A DNA stretch of 64,000 nt from Kitasatospora phosalacinea. Lineage in GTDB: Bacteria > Actinomycetota > Actinomycetes > Streptomycetales > Streptomycetaceae. Below, piece after piece: positions 34,553 to 42,980 of the stretch (position 1 is the stretch's first letter; each line of letters opens with the position of its first letter). The notes beneath the pieces were generated by a model. It had not been told where the DNA came from. It searched no databases and saw only the letters and a program-made list of their open reading frames with translations. The stretch lies in contig NZ_JNWZ01000016.1 of the NCBI RefSeq assembly GCF_000716545.1, positions 1-64,000 on the forward strand, written 5' to 3'. The translations under genes were made by a program, and so were the position numbers.

Positions 34553-34746
34553 CGGGGAGTTCGCCTTCCGGTCCGGTGGGTGCGTGCACGGAACTGGGCG
34601 CGGTGAGCTGGGTACGGAGCGGACCCGAACTGTCCGCGGGCACGGACTCTACCCCCCGGACCCGGCGAACGGTGCGTCAAGACACCGTGCCTGCCGTGTC
34701 GTTCACCGTGCCCGGCTACCGGAACCGCCCCCGCGCGCCCGGCGGC

Positions 34747-35742
34747 TCAGCGGCGGCCGCCCGCCAGCCGGGAGAACTTGGCGACCTCGAAGGTGGCGTA
34801 CGAATTCGAGGCCAGCAGCGAGAACTTGATGCCCTCGCGGCCCTCGGGGCGCCGGTACCCGCTGGGCAGGAAGCGCTTGTAGTGCTCGGCGGCGCGCTGG
34901 AAGAACTGCGGGCGCTCGGCCCGGGTCAGGCACCCCGGCAGGTCGAAGACGAACAGGTAGTGCCGGATCATCCTGGTGAACAGGTGCGGGCGCACCGCGG
35001 CGGTGACCGGCTCGGCCTCGACGGGCTGCGCGTCCAGCAGTTCGAAGGTGCTCGCGTAGCGGTCGAACAGGTCGAAGTGGCTGGCGCCCTCGCTGCCCGC
35101 CGGGTGCAGGGTGTGGCGGCGGCGGATGGTGACGCACTCGCGGTCCAGCACCGCGACCCGGGTGGCGGCCAGCAGCGAGCGGTGCACCGCCGGGACCTCC
35201 TCGTAGAAGCCGTCCGGGAACGCCGGGATGGTCCCGCTGCGCATCAGCCGGTCCCAGACCAGCGGCGGGGCGCCGAACAGTTCGGGCCGCTCGGCGGGGG
35301 AGAACACCGCGGGCCCGGCGGCGGCCAGCAGTTCGGCCGCGTTGCCCGGCCAGACCTTGCCCCGGTACTCCCGGCTGTGGCCGAACAGCAGCACGTCGAC
35401 CTCGCCGGTCTCGGCGAGCCGGGCGTCCATCGCCTCGAAGGCGTCCTCCGGCAGCAGGTGGTCGGCGTCCAGGAACAGCAGGTACTGCCCGCGGGCGTGC
35501 GCCGCCCCCGCCATCCGGGCCCGCCCGATGCCGGTCTCGGCCTCCAGCCGCAGCACCCGCACCCGGGCGTCACGCAGTTCGTACGCCTCGACCAGCCGCT
35601 CGGGGCAGTGCTCGGAGGGGGTCTGCACCACGATGATCTCGAACTCGCGGAAGGACTGTCCGAGCAGCGAGTCGAGACACTCCTTCAGTTGTCCTTGCTC
35701 GTCGTAAGCGGGCAGCACGACGGTGATCAGTGGTGGGGCCAT
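34747..35742 (-). CDS. Family 2 glycosyltransferase
   Basis: A 331-aa GT-A enzyme: ITVVLPAYDEQGQLKECLDS opens the fold, GQYLLFLDADHLL holds the DxD metal motif, and RRRHTLHPAGSEGASHFDL follows. The C-terminal third (LFTRMIRHYLFVFDL) resembles actinobacterial capsule/wall sugar transferases. No membrane helix. The start is decided by TAGCCT 7 nt before the ATG (leaderless) and by the fold's N-terminus. A palindrome CTGACG-TAT-CGTCAG lies 160 bp upstream. Acceptor unknown. Confidence 0.87.
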   Translation of the reverse strand: MAPPLITVVLPAYDEQGQLKECLDSLLGQSFREFEIIVVQTPSEHCPERLVEAYELRDARVRVLRLEAETGIGRARMAGAAHARGQYLLFLDADHLLPEDAFEAMDARLAETGEVDVLLFGHSREYRGKVWPGNAAELLAAAGPAVFSPAERPELFGAPPLVWDRLMRSGTIPAFPDGFYEEVPAVHRSLLAATRVAVLDRECVTIRRRHTLHPAGSEGASHFDLFDRYASTFELLDAQPVEAEPVTAAVRPHLFTRMIRHYLFVFDLPGCLTRAERPQFFQRAAEHYKRFLPSGYRRPEGREGIKFSLLASNSYATFEVAKFSRLAGGRR

Positions 35743-35902
35743 GGCCGGGAGGCTAGGGGCGGGGACAGCCCCAGGCAAAGGTCGGAAGCCGCACCAAAGC
35801 ATCGATACCGGACATCAGCCACGGGAAGTTCGCGAAATCTTCACCGAACGGACATGACTGTGCGCTGAAATGTCCGGATACGGGGCGGAACGCCGCGACT
35901 TG

Positions 35903-35917
35903 CTGACGTATCGTCAG
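35903..35917. promoter_or_regulatory. CTGACG inverted repeat upstream of the GT2 gene
   Basis: CTGACGTATCGTCAG: perfect 6-bp arms around a 3-bp centre in the 237-bp gap between the transglycosylase stop and the GT2 start. It looks like a TetR-type operator, but no regulator gene is adjacent, so the cognate protein would be encoded elsewhere. Confidence 0.45.
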
Positions 35918-35939
35918 ATGTACGCACCGTGGTGGAGCT

Positions 35940-35968
35940 GCGGAGGCCCCGTGCGAGCGGGCCCCCGC
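35940..35968 (-). terminator. Hairpin after the transglycosylase gene
   Basis: GCGGaGGCCC and GGGCCcCCGC arms with a 9-nt loop, 12 bp beyond the minus-strand stop codon. Confidence 0.5.
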
Positions 35969-35979
35969 AGCCGACCGGA

Positions 35980-36873
35980 TCAGTACCAGTTGTGCGCCTG
36001 CCAGAACGACCACGCCGCGCACGGGCTGCCGTACGTCTCGTTCATGTACTGCAGGCCCCACTTGATCTGCGTCACCGGGTTGTCCCGCCAGTCGGCGCCC
36101 GCCGAGGCCATCTTCGAACCCGGCAGCGCCTGCATCAGGCCGTACGCCCCCGAGGACGCGTTGGTCGCGTGCACGTCCCAACTGCTCTCCCGCTCCACGA
36201 TGTTGGAGAAGCACTGCAACTGTCCCGCCGGCACGATCCGCGCCGCGATCTGCTGCGGCGTGCCGCTGTACGCGGAAGCCGAGGGCGAGGAGGCGGAGGC
36301 GGCCGCCGACGGGGAGGCGGTGGCGGACAGCGACGGCCGCTGCTGCGCGCGGGACGCCGCCGAGGCGGACGCGGACGCCCGGGCCTTCGCCTCCGCGGAC
36401 GCCGCTGCCTTCGCCGAAGCCTCGGCCTTCGCCTTCGCGGCGGCCTCCGCCTTGGCCTCGGCCTCCGCCTGCGCGGACGCGGACGCGGATGCGGACGCGC
36501 TCGCACTGGCCTCCGCCGCCTGTGCGGACGCCGAGGCGGCGGCCTCCGCCTCGGCCTGCGCGGAGGCGGATGCGGAGGCGGACGCCGACGCCGAGGCGGC
36601 GGCCTCGGCCTCCGCCCGGGCCTGCTGCGAGGCGGACACCGAGACGGCGGACCGAGACGCGGCGGCGGACCGCGAGGCGAAGGTGTCCGAGGACAGCTGC
36701 GGACGGTCGGCCAGCGTCGGGTTCGCGGTGGCGGCGGCCGGGTCCCCGCTCTGCGGCAGCGCGAGCGCCAGGGTGGCGGTGCCGGCGACGGCGAGCGTGG
36801 CGATGCCCGTCACCAGGGCGTGCCGGTGGCGGTGGAGCTTCTCCGAAAGGGTCAGGGTCCTGCGATGGTGCAC
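35980..36873 (-). CDS. Secreted transglycosylase-like (SLT) protein with Ala/Ser linker
   Basis: A 297-aa exported wall hydrolase. The signal region RHRHALVTGIATLAVAGTATLALA is followed by a long Ala/Ser/Glu linker (about residues 60-205) and the lytic-transglycosylase-like domain: IVERESSWDVHATN (catalytic Glu), SGAYGLMQALPGSKM, and QIKWGLQYMNETYG with a C-terminal WSFWQAHNWY. GAGGAGA lies 7 nt before the GTG at 36873, deciding against an upstream ATG at 37038. Expected to cleave peptidoglycan during growth or resuscitation; the linker may span the wall. Confidence 0.88.
   Translation of the reverse strand: MHHRRTLTLSEKLHRHRHALVTGIATLAVAGTATLALALPQSGDPAAATANPTLADRPQLSSDTFASRSAAASRSAVSVSASQQARAEAEAAASASASASASASAQAEAEAAASASAQAAEASASASASASASAQAEAEAKAEAAAKAKAEASAKAAASAEAKARASASASAASRAQQRPSLSATASPSAAASASSPSASAYSGTPQQIAARIVPAGQLQCFSNIVERESSWDVHATNASSGAYGLMQALPGSKMASAGADWRDNPVTQIKWGLQYMNETYGSPCAAWSFWQAHNWY
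36300..36680 (-). repeat. Ala/Ser/Glu-rich low-complexity linker coding region
   Basis: About 125 codons of alternating Ser-Ala dipeptides and AQAEAEA / AEAKAEA segments, written with GCx and TCC/AGC codons in short irregular repeats. Likely expands and contracts by slippage. It encodes an extended or helical spacer. Confidence 0.7.
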
Positions 36874-37400
36874 GGCGACCTCTCCTCGCGCGGGGCCGGA
36901 CGGCCGGACGGACACGGTGGCCGCCGACCGGGACGCGGAGCGCGGGCGGCGCACGCGGTGGCAGGGGATCCGGCGGTGGAACCGGCCGGACCGCCTGGCG
37001 GACGAGACATTCTTGGCAGACGCCGGAGACCCGAACAATGGCCCTCGAAACTACTCGCCGTAGTAGCCGACCCGGTGGCGAGGGCGCAGAAAGCCCGGTT
37101 TACCCGACCCGCCCGCACTGCAAACCCGTCCCCGCCGGAGCGTCTGTCCACGCGTCGCTGACCTGCGCGTTCGCCGCCCGCTGCGACACGCCCGAGCGGC
37201 GCCCGCGCCCCCCGTGCCCGCGATCCGCCGCACACCAACTACCGGGGGCCGTAGACCGCCACCCGCATGTGCTCGGGCTCACAGGGGGTGACCGGGAACC
37301 GAACCGGGACCGGCACCCACCGCGTCCGGCCGACCACCCCCCGTCGACATCCCGCCGACCCGCCGTCCGGCCCGCCGGACCCGGCACGGATACTTGTCCG
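36874..37400. other. Divergent intergenic region
   Basis: 527 bp between the transglycosylase and phosphoesterase starts. It contains an inverted repeat CTACT-N6-AGTAG (37051-37066) near an AT-richer patch that could hold the transglycosylase promoter. I looked for, but did not see, the conserved blocks of the c-di-AMP (ydaO) riboswitch often found upstream of such genes. No gene is supported. Confidence 0.5.
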
Positions 37401-38675
37401 ATGAAGATCGCGGTGATGGCGGCGGCGGCCCTCGGGCTGATCGCACTGCTCGGGGTGGCGCACTGGTACCTGTGGCGGCGGCTGGTCCGCGACGTCTCCC
37501 GCCCCGGCGGGTGGTACCGCCGCGCCGGCACCGTCCTGGCCTTCCTGCTGCCCGCCCTGATGCTGCTCGCGGCGGTCGGCGGACGGGCCTTCCCGCTCGC
37601 CGTGGAGCGCTGGTTCGCCTGGCCCGGCTACCTCTGGATGGCCGTCGGCCTCTACCTCCTGCTCGCCCTGCTGGCGGGCGAGGTGCTGCGCCCCCTGCTG
37701 CTGCGCCTCCACCGGGGCCGGACGGCCGCGACCGCCCCCGCCGCGACCGCCGCCGCCCCCGTCACCGTCCCCGCGACTCCCGGAACCTCCGCGCCCCCTG
37801 CGGACGAGCCGCAGACCGGGCCCGCCGGGCCGGTGCGGCCCGCCGTGGAGGCGTCGCGGCGCCTGTTCGTCTCCCGCGTGGTGGCCGGCGGCGCGGCGGC
37901 GGTGGCCGTCGGGGTGGTCGGCAACGGCACGTACGGGGTGCTGCGCGGACCGCGGCTCAAGCACGTGACGGTGCCGCTGGCGAAGCTCCCGCGCGCCGCG
38001 CACGGCTACCGGATCGCGGTGGTCAGCGACATCCACCTCGGACCGATCCTCGGCAAGGCGCACACCCGGCGGATCGTCGACACCATCAACGCCGTCCAGC
38101 CCGACCTGGTCACCGTGGTCGGCGACCTGGTCGACGGCACCGTCCCCGAGCTCGGCCCGGCCGCCCGCCCGCTGGCCGACCTGCGCGCCGAGGACGGGGC
38201 GTACTTCGTCACCGGCAACCACGAGTACTTCTCCGGCGCCGGGCCCTGGGTGGAGTTCGTCCGCGAGCTGGGCGTGCACCCGCTGGAGAACGACCGGGTC
38301 GAGCTGCCCTGGTTCGACCTGGCCGGCGTCAACGACATCGCCGGCACCGCGCAGGGCCAGGGGCCGGACTACGGGCGGGCGCTGGGCGACCGCGACCGGG
38401 CCCGCGCCGCGGTGCTGATGGCGCACCAGCCGGTCACCATCCACGACAGCGTGCGCCACGGCGTCGACCTCCAGCTCTCCGGCCACACCCACGGCGGCCA
38501 GCTCTGGCCCGGCAACCACCTCGCCGAACTGGCCAACCCCACCGTGGCCGGCCTGGAGCGCTACGGCGACACCCAGCTCTACGTCACCCGGGGCGCGGGC
38601 GCCTGGGGCCCGCCGGTCCGGGTCGGCGCCCCGTCCGACATCACGGTGGTCACGCTCGCCTCGCTCCAGACCTGA
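37401..38675 (+). CDS. Membrane-anchored metallophosphoesterase (YaeI/YkuE-like)
   Basis: A 424-aa protein: one N-terminal helix, two more helices (AGTVLAFLLPALMLLAAVGG and GYLWMAVGLYLLLALLAG), a Pro/Ala linker, a further helix near residue 165, then the calcineurin-like domain with VVSDIHLGP, VVGDLVDG, VTGNHEYFSG, LMAHQP and LSGHTHGGQLWP (all five metal motifs). The domain faces outside, and related proteins hydrolyse lipid-linked phosphates such as UDP-diacylglucosamine-type or isoprenoid phosphates. ATG 37401 opens the first helix. Confidence 0.9.
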   Translation: MKIAVMAAAALGLIALLGVAHWYLWRRLVRDVSRPGGWYRRAGTVLAFLLPALMLLAAVGGRAFPLAVERWFAWPGYLWMAVGLYLLLALLAGEVLRPLLLRLHRGRTAATAPAATAAAPVTVPATPGTSAPPADEPQTGPAGPVRPAVEASRRLFVSRVVAGGAAAVAVGVVGNGTYGVLRGPRLKHVTVPLAKLPRAAHGYRIAVVSDIHLGPILGKAHTRRIVDTINAVQPDLVTVVGDLVDGTVPELGPAARPLADLRAEDGAYFVTGNHEYFSGAGPWVEFVRELGVHPLENDRVELPWFDLAGVNDIAGTAQGQGPDYGRALGDRDRARAAVLMAHQPVTIHDSVRHGVDLQLSGHTHGGQLWPGNHLAELANPTVAGLERYGDTQLYVTRGAGAWGPPVRVGAPSDITVVTLASLQT

Positions 38676-38821
38676 CCCGGGGTGCGGCGCCGGGAAGCGC
38701 GCGGCCGGGAGGCCGTCCCGCAGCCGTCCCGCGGCCGTCCCGCTGCTGCCGTTCCGCAGCCGCCGTCCGGCCGCCGGAAAACCAGTGGTCCGACGCGGCG
38801 TCAGGCCCTACCTTGCTGCCG

Positions 38822-40303
38822 GTGACCCGCGACGCCCGTGAACCCGCAGAGTCCCCGCCCGCGCCACCACCCGGGCTGTTCTCCCGGGCGTACCTGGCCA
38901 CCACGGCGAGCTTCGCCGCGGTGATGTTCCTGACCGGGTTCGCGGCGATGGCGGTGATGCCGCTGCTGCCGGTGGCCGCCCGGGAGCTCGACGGGGTCGG
39001 CCTCTACCCGCTGGTGGCCGGGGCGTTCGTGGCGGCTGGCCTGCTCGGCGGCGTGCTCGGCGGCTCGTGGGCGGACCGCGCCGGGGCCAGGCGGCCGCTG
39101 ACCGCCGGAGTGGTGCTGTCCGTCGTGACGCTGCTGGTCTCCGCGACCAGCGGCACCGTCTGGCAGCTGGGCGTGGGCCGCTTCACCGACGGCATCGCGG
39201 CGGGCCTGGTCGCGGTGTCCGTCAACGCGGCCGTCGGACAGTCCTACCCGGACCGCCTGCGGGCCCGCGTGCTGTCCCTGATGAGCGCCTGCTGGATCGT
39301 GCCGTCCCTGGTCGGGCCCCCACTCGCCGGGCTGGTGGCCGGGTGGTGGTCCTGGCAGGCGGTGTTCTTCGCCCTCGCGGGGCTCACCGCGGTCCCCGCC
39401 GCGGCCGCCGTGCTGCTCCTGCGCGGCCGACCGGGCCGACCCGAACAGCCGGCCCGGTCGGGGCAGGCACCGGAGGAGCCCGGCTCGGCCGGGCGGCGGC
39501 CCGCGCTGTCCGCCGCGCTGGCGGTGAGCGCGGCCGCGGCACTCACCCAGTACGGCGTCACCGCCTGGGACGCCGTTCACCTGCTGTGCGCGGCGGGCGG
39601 CGCGGCGCTGCTGGCGGCCTTCGCCCCGCGCCTGCTGCCCCCGCGCACCTGGCGGGCCGCCGGCGGGCTGCCCGCCACCGTGCTGCTGCGCGCGCTGACC
39701 TCCGGCGCGTACTTCACCCTGGAGGCCTTCGTCCCCCTGCTGCTCACCACGGCGCGCCGGGTGCCCGGCACGGTGACGGGGCTCGCCTTCACCGGGGCGA
39801 CGCTCGCCTGGGCCGGATCCTCCTGGGTGCAGGGACGGCTGCACCACCGGGTGCCCCGGCACCGGCTGGTGGCGGTCGGGGCCGCCGTGATGGCGGTCGC
39901 GGTGGCGGTGGCGGCGCTGTGCACCGTCCCGGCGGTGCCGGCGGCGGTGGCGGTGTCCTCGATGGTGCTGGCCGCCGTCGGGATGGGGCTGGCGGCGCCC
40001 TCGCTCACCCTGCTGTCGCTCGCGCACGCCCCGGCCGGCCGGCAGGGCTACGCGAGCGGCGCGATGCAGACCGCGCAGAACCTCGGCCAGACCCTGGTGC
40101 TGGCCGTGGCCTCGGCCCTGTTCACCACCCTCTCGGTGCTGTCGGACGGCGAACTCCCGGCGTTCGCCGGTGCGTTCGCGCTGCTGGCGGTCCCGATCGG
40201 GACGGCCGCCGCGCTCTCCGGCCGCACCCGGGTCAGGACTGCGGCCACCGGTGGGCAGCCCGCCCCGCGGCCGTCCGCCGCCGAGGCGGTCAGCGGAACG
40301 TGA
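38822..40303 (+). CDS. MFS transporter
   Basis: A 493-aa transporter with 12-14 predicted helices. The A-motif is GGSWADRAGARRPLTAG between helices 2 and 3, and YASGAMQTAQNLGQTLVLAV lies near the C-terminus. Likely leaderless: TACCTT (38809-38814) ends 7 nt before the GTG. Overlaps the isochorismatase gene by 4 bp, so the pair may export or process a related compound. Substrate unknown. Confidence 0.87.
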   Translation: MTRDAREPAESPPAPPPGLFSRAYLATTASFAAVMFLTGFAAMAVMPLLPVAARELDGVGLYPLVAGAFVAAGLLGGVLGGSWADRAGARRPLTAGVVLSVVTLLVSATSGTVWQLGVGRFTDGIAAGLVAVSVNAAVGQSYPDRLRARVLSLMSACWIVPSLVGPPLAGLVAGWWSWQAVFFALAGLTAVPAAAAVLLLRGRPGRPEQPARSGQAPEEPGSAGRRPALSAALAVSAAAALTQYGVTAWDAVHLLCAAGGAALLAAFAPRLLPPRTWRAAGGLPATVLLRALTSGAYFTLEAFVPLLLTTARRVPGTVTGLAFTGATLAWAGSSWVQGRLHHRVPRHRLVAVGAAVMAVAVAVAALCTVPAVPAAVAVSSMVLAAVGMGLAAPSLTLLSLAHAPAGRQGYASGAMQTAQNLGQTLVLAVASALFTTLSVLSDGELPAFAGAFALLAVPIGTAAALSGRTRVRTAATGGQPAPRPSAAEAVSGT

Positions 40304-40872
40304 CGGCCGCCCACCCCGGCGGGCCGCCGCCGCACCGCCCGGCCCTGCTGGTCATCGACATGCAGGCCGGTACCGCACCCTTCATGCACCGCCCCGGCCC
40401 GACCGTCCGCACCATCGCGGGCCTGAGCCGCCGGGCCCGCGCCGCCGGCGTCCCCGTCGTCACCGTGCGGCAGCGGGGCTGCGGCGCCGTCCTGCCCGAA
40501 CTGGCGCCGCCGGACGGCGAACCGCAGCTGACCAAGACCACCGCGGACGCCTTCCTGCGCACCGACCTGGCCGACACGCTGGCCCGGCTCGGCGCGACCG
40601 AACTCCTGGTCACCGGCTTCGCCACCGAGAACTGCGTGGAGACCACCGCCCGCCAAGCCCTCAGCCGCGGTTACGACCTGGTACTGGTCGCGGACGGGCA
40701 CACCACCTCCGTCCGCCCCGAGCCGACCGGCTTCGTCCCGCCGGACGCGGCCATCGCCCACCACAACGAGATCTACCGCCACCTGGACTTCCCCGAGCGC
40801 AGCATCCGGGTCCTGCCCGCCGCCGCCGTCGACTTCACGGCGCCCCCGCCCCTGGAGCCCCGGCGCCCCTGA
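40300..40872 (+). CDS. Isochorismatase-family cysteine hydrolase
   Basis: A 190-aa hydrolase. PALLVIDMQAGTAPF supplies the catalytic Asp, a Lys sits in LTKTTADAF, and the nucleophilic Cys in VTGFATENCVETTARQAL. The family includes nicotinamidases, N-carbamoylsarcosine amidases and many unassigned amidohydrolases. The GTG overlaps the MFS stop as GTGA, so it is translationally coupled to the transporter. Confidence 0.88.
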   Translation: MTAAHPGGPPPHRPALLVIDMQAGTAPFMHRPGPTVRTIAGLSRRARAAGVPVVTVRQRGCGAVLPELAPPDGEPQLTKTTADAFLRTDLADTLARLGATELLVTGFATENCVETTARQALSRGYDLVLVADGHTTSVRPEPTGFVPPDAAIAHHNEIYRHLDFPERSIRVLPAAAVDFTAPPPLEPRRP

Positions 40873-40892
40873 AGCCCCGACGCCGAGCGCCG

Positions 40893-41399
40893 GCGCCGGC
40901 AGCCACTCGTCGACCCGCCGGCCGACCAGCCGTTCCGGCGCGAGCATCCGCAGGTGCCCGACCCCCTCCTCGGCGGTGGTCGCGTACGGGTCGCGCGGGG
41001 TGGTGCACCAGGTCTCCGGCCCGGCTTCGACGAGGTACGACCAGAAGCCGACGGTGGAGCGCGCCGAGGTGCCCGGCGACGACCGTCGCGCCGGGCAGGT
41101 AGCGGTGCCCGTACACCGGCACCGGCTGCGGGACGTCCGCCGGCCCGTCCCGAGCGTCCCGCAGCGCCTGGGCCGGGTCGGCCGACCCCAGCCGGGATAC
41201 CGGAAGCCGGTGCGGCGGACGTCGAACAGCACGCCCTCGACCGGCGCGTCCAGCCGGGTCCGCAGGTCCGCCGGGTCACCGGCGCGCCAGTCGGGGCGGC
41301 GGCGCGAGCCCAGCGGCAGCCCGGCGGAGAGTAGGACCCGGTGGTCGGCGGCGAACCGGAGGCCGAACCGCTCCTCGACCGCGTCGGGCTCCCGCCCGT
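40893..41399 (-). pseudogene. Frameshifted SUKH-like (SMI1/KNR4) gene remnant
   Basis: One frame gives EPDAVEERFGLRFAADHRVLLSAGLPLG, RLDAPVEGVLFDVRR and FRYPGWG. The homologous continuation SADPAQALRDARD and VPVYGHRYLPGATVV lies in another frame (about 41060-41190). FWSYLVEAGPETW, EEGVGHLRMLAPERL and VGRRVDEWLPAPA are back in the first frame. No start codon follows the preceding stop, and no stop ends the domain. SUKH proteins are often immunity proteins of toxin systems. I interpret it as a decayed gene with two shifts; sequencing errors are the alternative. Confidence 0.55.
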
Positions 41400-41837
41400 T
41401 CAGCGGCCGGGGCGCGGTGGGCCCAGCGGGCCCAGGGAGGCGAGGAACGCCGCGTCCAACGGGTGCTCCCAGGACGCCACGCAGACGTGGGCGCGCTCCC
41501 AGTCGAAGGTCAGCAGACCGACCCGCCCGTCCGCCCAGCGGTGCCGGACGCCGGGCCGGGGCGTCCCGGTCACGGTGACGATGGTCTCCTCCAGCCGGGG
41601 CGGTCCGAGCAGTTCGGCGTGCTCGGGCCGCCCGTGGTGGCCGAGCAGGTTGCGCAGCGCCGCCGCGCTCTGGTCGCGCACGGTGGACTGGGCAAAGACC
41701 AGCAGCGGGGCGGAGCGGGGCCCGCCGGTGAGGTAGCCGTGGATCACCGAGTCCGTCCCCGCGCCGGTGCCGCCGGTGACGGTCATGCCCCGGGAGCCGC
41801 CCCAGCCGGGGATTCCGAGGACCGGAAAGTCCGTCAA
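41400..41837 (-). CDS. Hypothetical protein
   Basis: A 145-aa protein, possibly starting at TTG 41837 behind GGAGGCGGAG, or at an internal ATG (MTVTGGTGAG). Visible features: IHGYLTGGPRSAPLLVFAQS, RNLLGHHGRPEHAELLGPPR and VGLLTFDWERAHVCVASWEHPLDAAFL. No membrane segment or signal. Family not recognised. It lies directly upstream of the SUKH-like remnant and downstream of the frameshifted questin-oxidase-like gene, so it may itself be a leftover of a decaying group. Confidence 0.5.
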   Translation of the reverse strand: MTDFPVLGIPGWGGSRGMTVTGGTGAGTDSVIHGYLTGGPRSAPLLVFAQSTVRDQSAAALRNLLGHHGRPEHAELLGPPRLEETIVTVTGTPRPGVRHRWADGRVGLLTFDWERAHVCVASWEHPLDAAFLASLGPLGPPRPGR

Positions 41838-41935
41838 CTCCGCCTCCGCGGCTCGCTCCCCGTGCCCTCCCGTCCGCCGGGGCGGGGGACACCTCGCCGT
41901 CCACCGTACCCGCCGGCCCGCCCGCACCCGCCCGC

Positions 41936-42747
41936 TCAGCGCAGCGGGCGGTTCAGCTCGATCGCGTACAGCGCGGCGGCGAGGGCCGGTCCGTCGCCGA
42001 CGTCGAGGGCGGTGTCGGTCGGTTCGAGGACGTGCTCGTCGCCGTGGGCCAGCGCCCGTTCGACGACCTCCTCGGGCGTGCACCCGACCGTCGGGACGCG
42101 GTCGGCCGGGGCGTCGGGCGCGTACATCGCGGTGACGCGGCGGAGGCGGCCCAGGCGGCGTGCAGGCTCGGCGCCCACAGCTCCCGGGGGAGCGCGGGCA
42201 GCGTGCGCAGCACGGCGTTGGGCGCGGTGGCCGCGTGGACGAGCATGGTCCCCTCGCCGTGGCCGTGGGTCGCGTACCGGTGGGTCGCGGTCCGGACGAG
42301 CCCGGTCAGCCGCCGGTGCGCCTCGGCCGGATCGGTGACGGCGGACGTCCAGTCGGGCAGGGCCGTGACGCGCTCCAGCCGTTCGGGGAAGCCGCCGGTC
42401 CGTCCGGCGACCGGCACCACCGCGTCGAGCGCGGCGGCGGCGCCCCCGGCGACCGGCGCGGCGGGGCGGACGGCGAGCGGGCGGTGGCGGGCGGCCCAGT
42501 AGCCCGGGCCGTGGGCGAGTTCGGCGAGCCGGGGCCCGGTCTCCGGTCCGGCCGGCAGGGTGCGGACCGCGTGGCCCACCCGGATCACGGGGTGGGTCGA
42601 ACCGCCGTACAGGCCGGGCAGCAGCCGGGGCCACCACCGGGCGAGGACCTCGCGCCACGGGCGGTCGGCGAGTTCCCGTCCGAGCCGCTCGGGACCGCAG
42701 GCGTGCAGCCGTTGCCGGGCCTCGTCGAGGGTGCCGGTGGTGTCCAC
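41936..42747 (-). pseudogene. Frameshifted questin oxidase-like (DUF4243) gene
   Basis: From the GTG at 42747 the frame reads LLPGLYGGSTHPVIRVGHAVR, LAELAHGPGYWAARH and THRYATHGHGEGTMLVHAATAPNAV, matching questin-oxidase-like proteins. After SLHAAWAASAA (near 42140) it falls out of frame. The natural ending VTAMYAPDAP, TVGCTPEEVVERALAHGDEH and ALAAALYAIELNRPLR continues one base off, consistent with a single-base deletion. The first frame otherwise continues into arginine/serine-rich nonsense to 41953. Leaderless start: TACCGT is 7 nt before GTG. Confidence 0.65.
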
Positions 42748-42838
42748 GGGAGGGACGGTAGGCGGGCGCGGGCCGCCCCGGTGAGGGTCCGTGGACGTAG
42801 GACCGGGGTCTGCGCCGCCGGACGGACGGCACCGGGGC

Positions 42839-42851
42839 GTGAAAGTTTCAC
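42839..42851. promoter_or_regulatory. Palindrome upstream of the GH6 cellulase
   Basis: GTGAAAGTTTCAC, a perfect palindrome 130 bp before the GH6 ATG and 92 bp from the divergent questin-oxidase-like start. GAAA-N-TTTC palindromes are known operators of actinobacterial xylanase and xylosidase genes, so glycan-dependent repression is plausible. Confidence 0.5.
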
Positions 42852-42980
42852 CCGGTCAGGGGCCTCGTGGCGGGTCCTGCTGCGGGTTCGGCGGGTCCGG
42901 CCGGGCGGGCCTTGACGGGGTGTCGCCGGGGCTGGCTGCATGGCGGCTCCGTTCGCCGATCCCCGCCGGAGAGACCCGCC

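Noticed and set aside
36300..36680. Repeated DNA resembling an array
   Set aside because: The repeats are irregular codons for Ala/Ser/Glu in a secreted protein, without spacer-repeat structure, so it is not a CRISPR array.
36874..37080. c-di-AMP (ydaO) riboswitch upstream of the transglycosylase
   Set aside because: Expected from context, but the conserved sequence blocks were not visible in the right orientation; a covariance-model search would be decisive.
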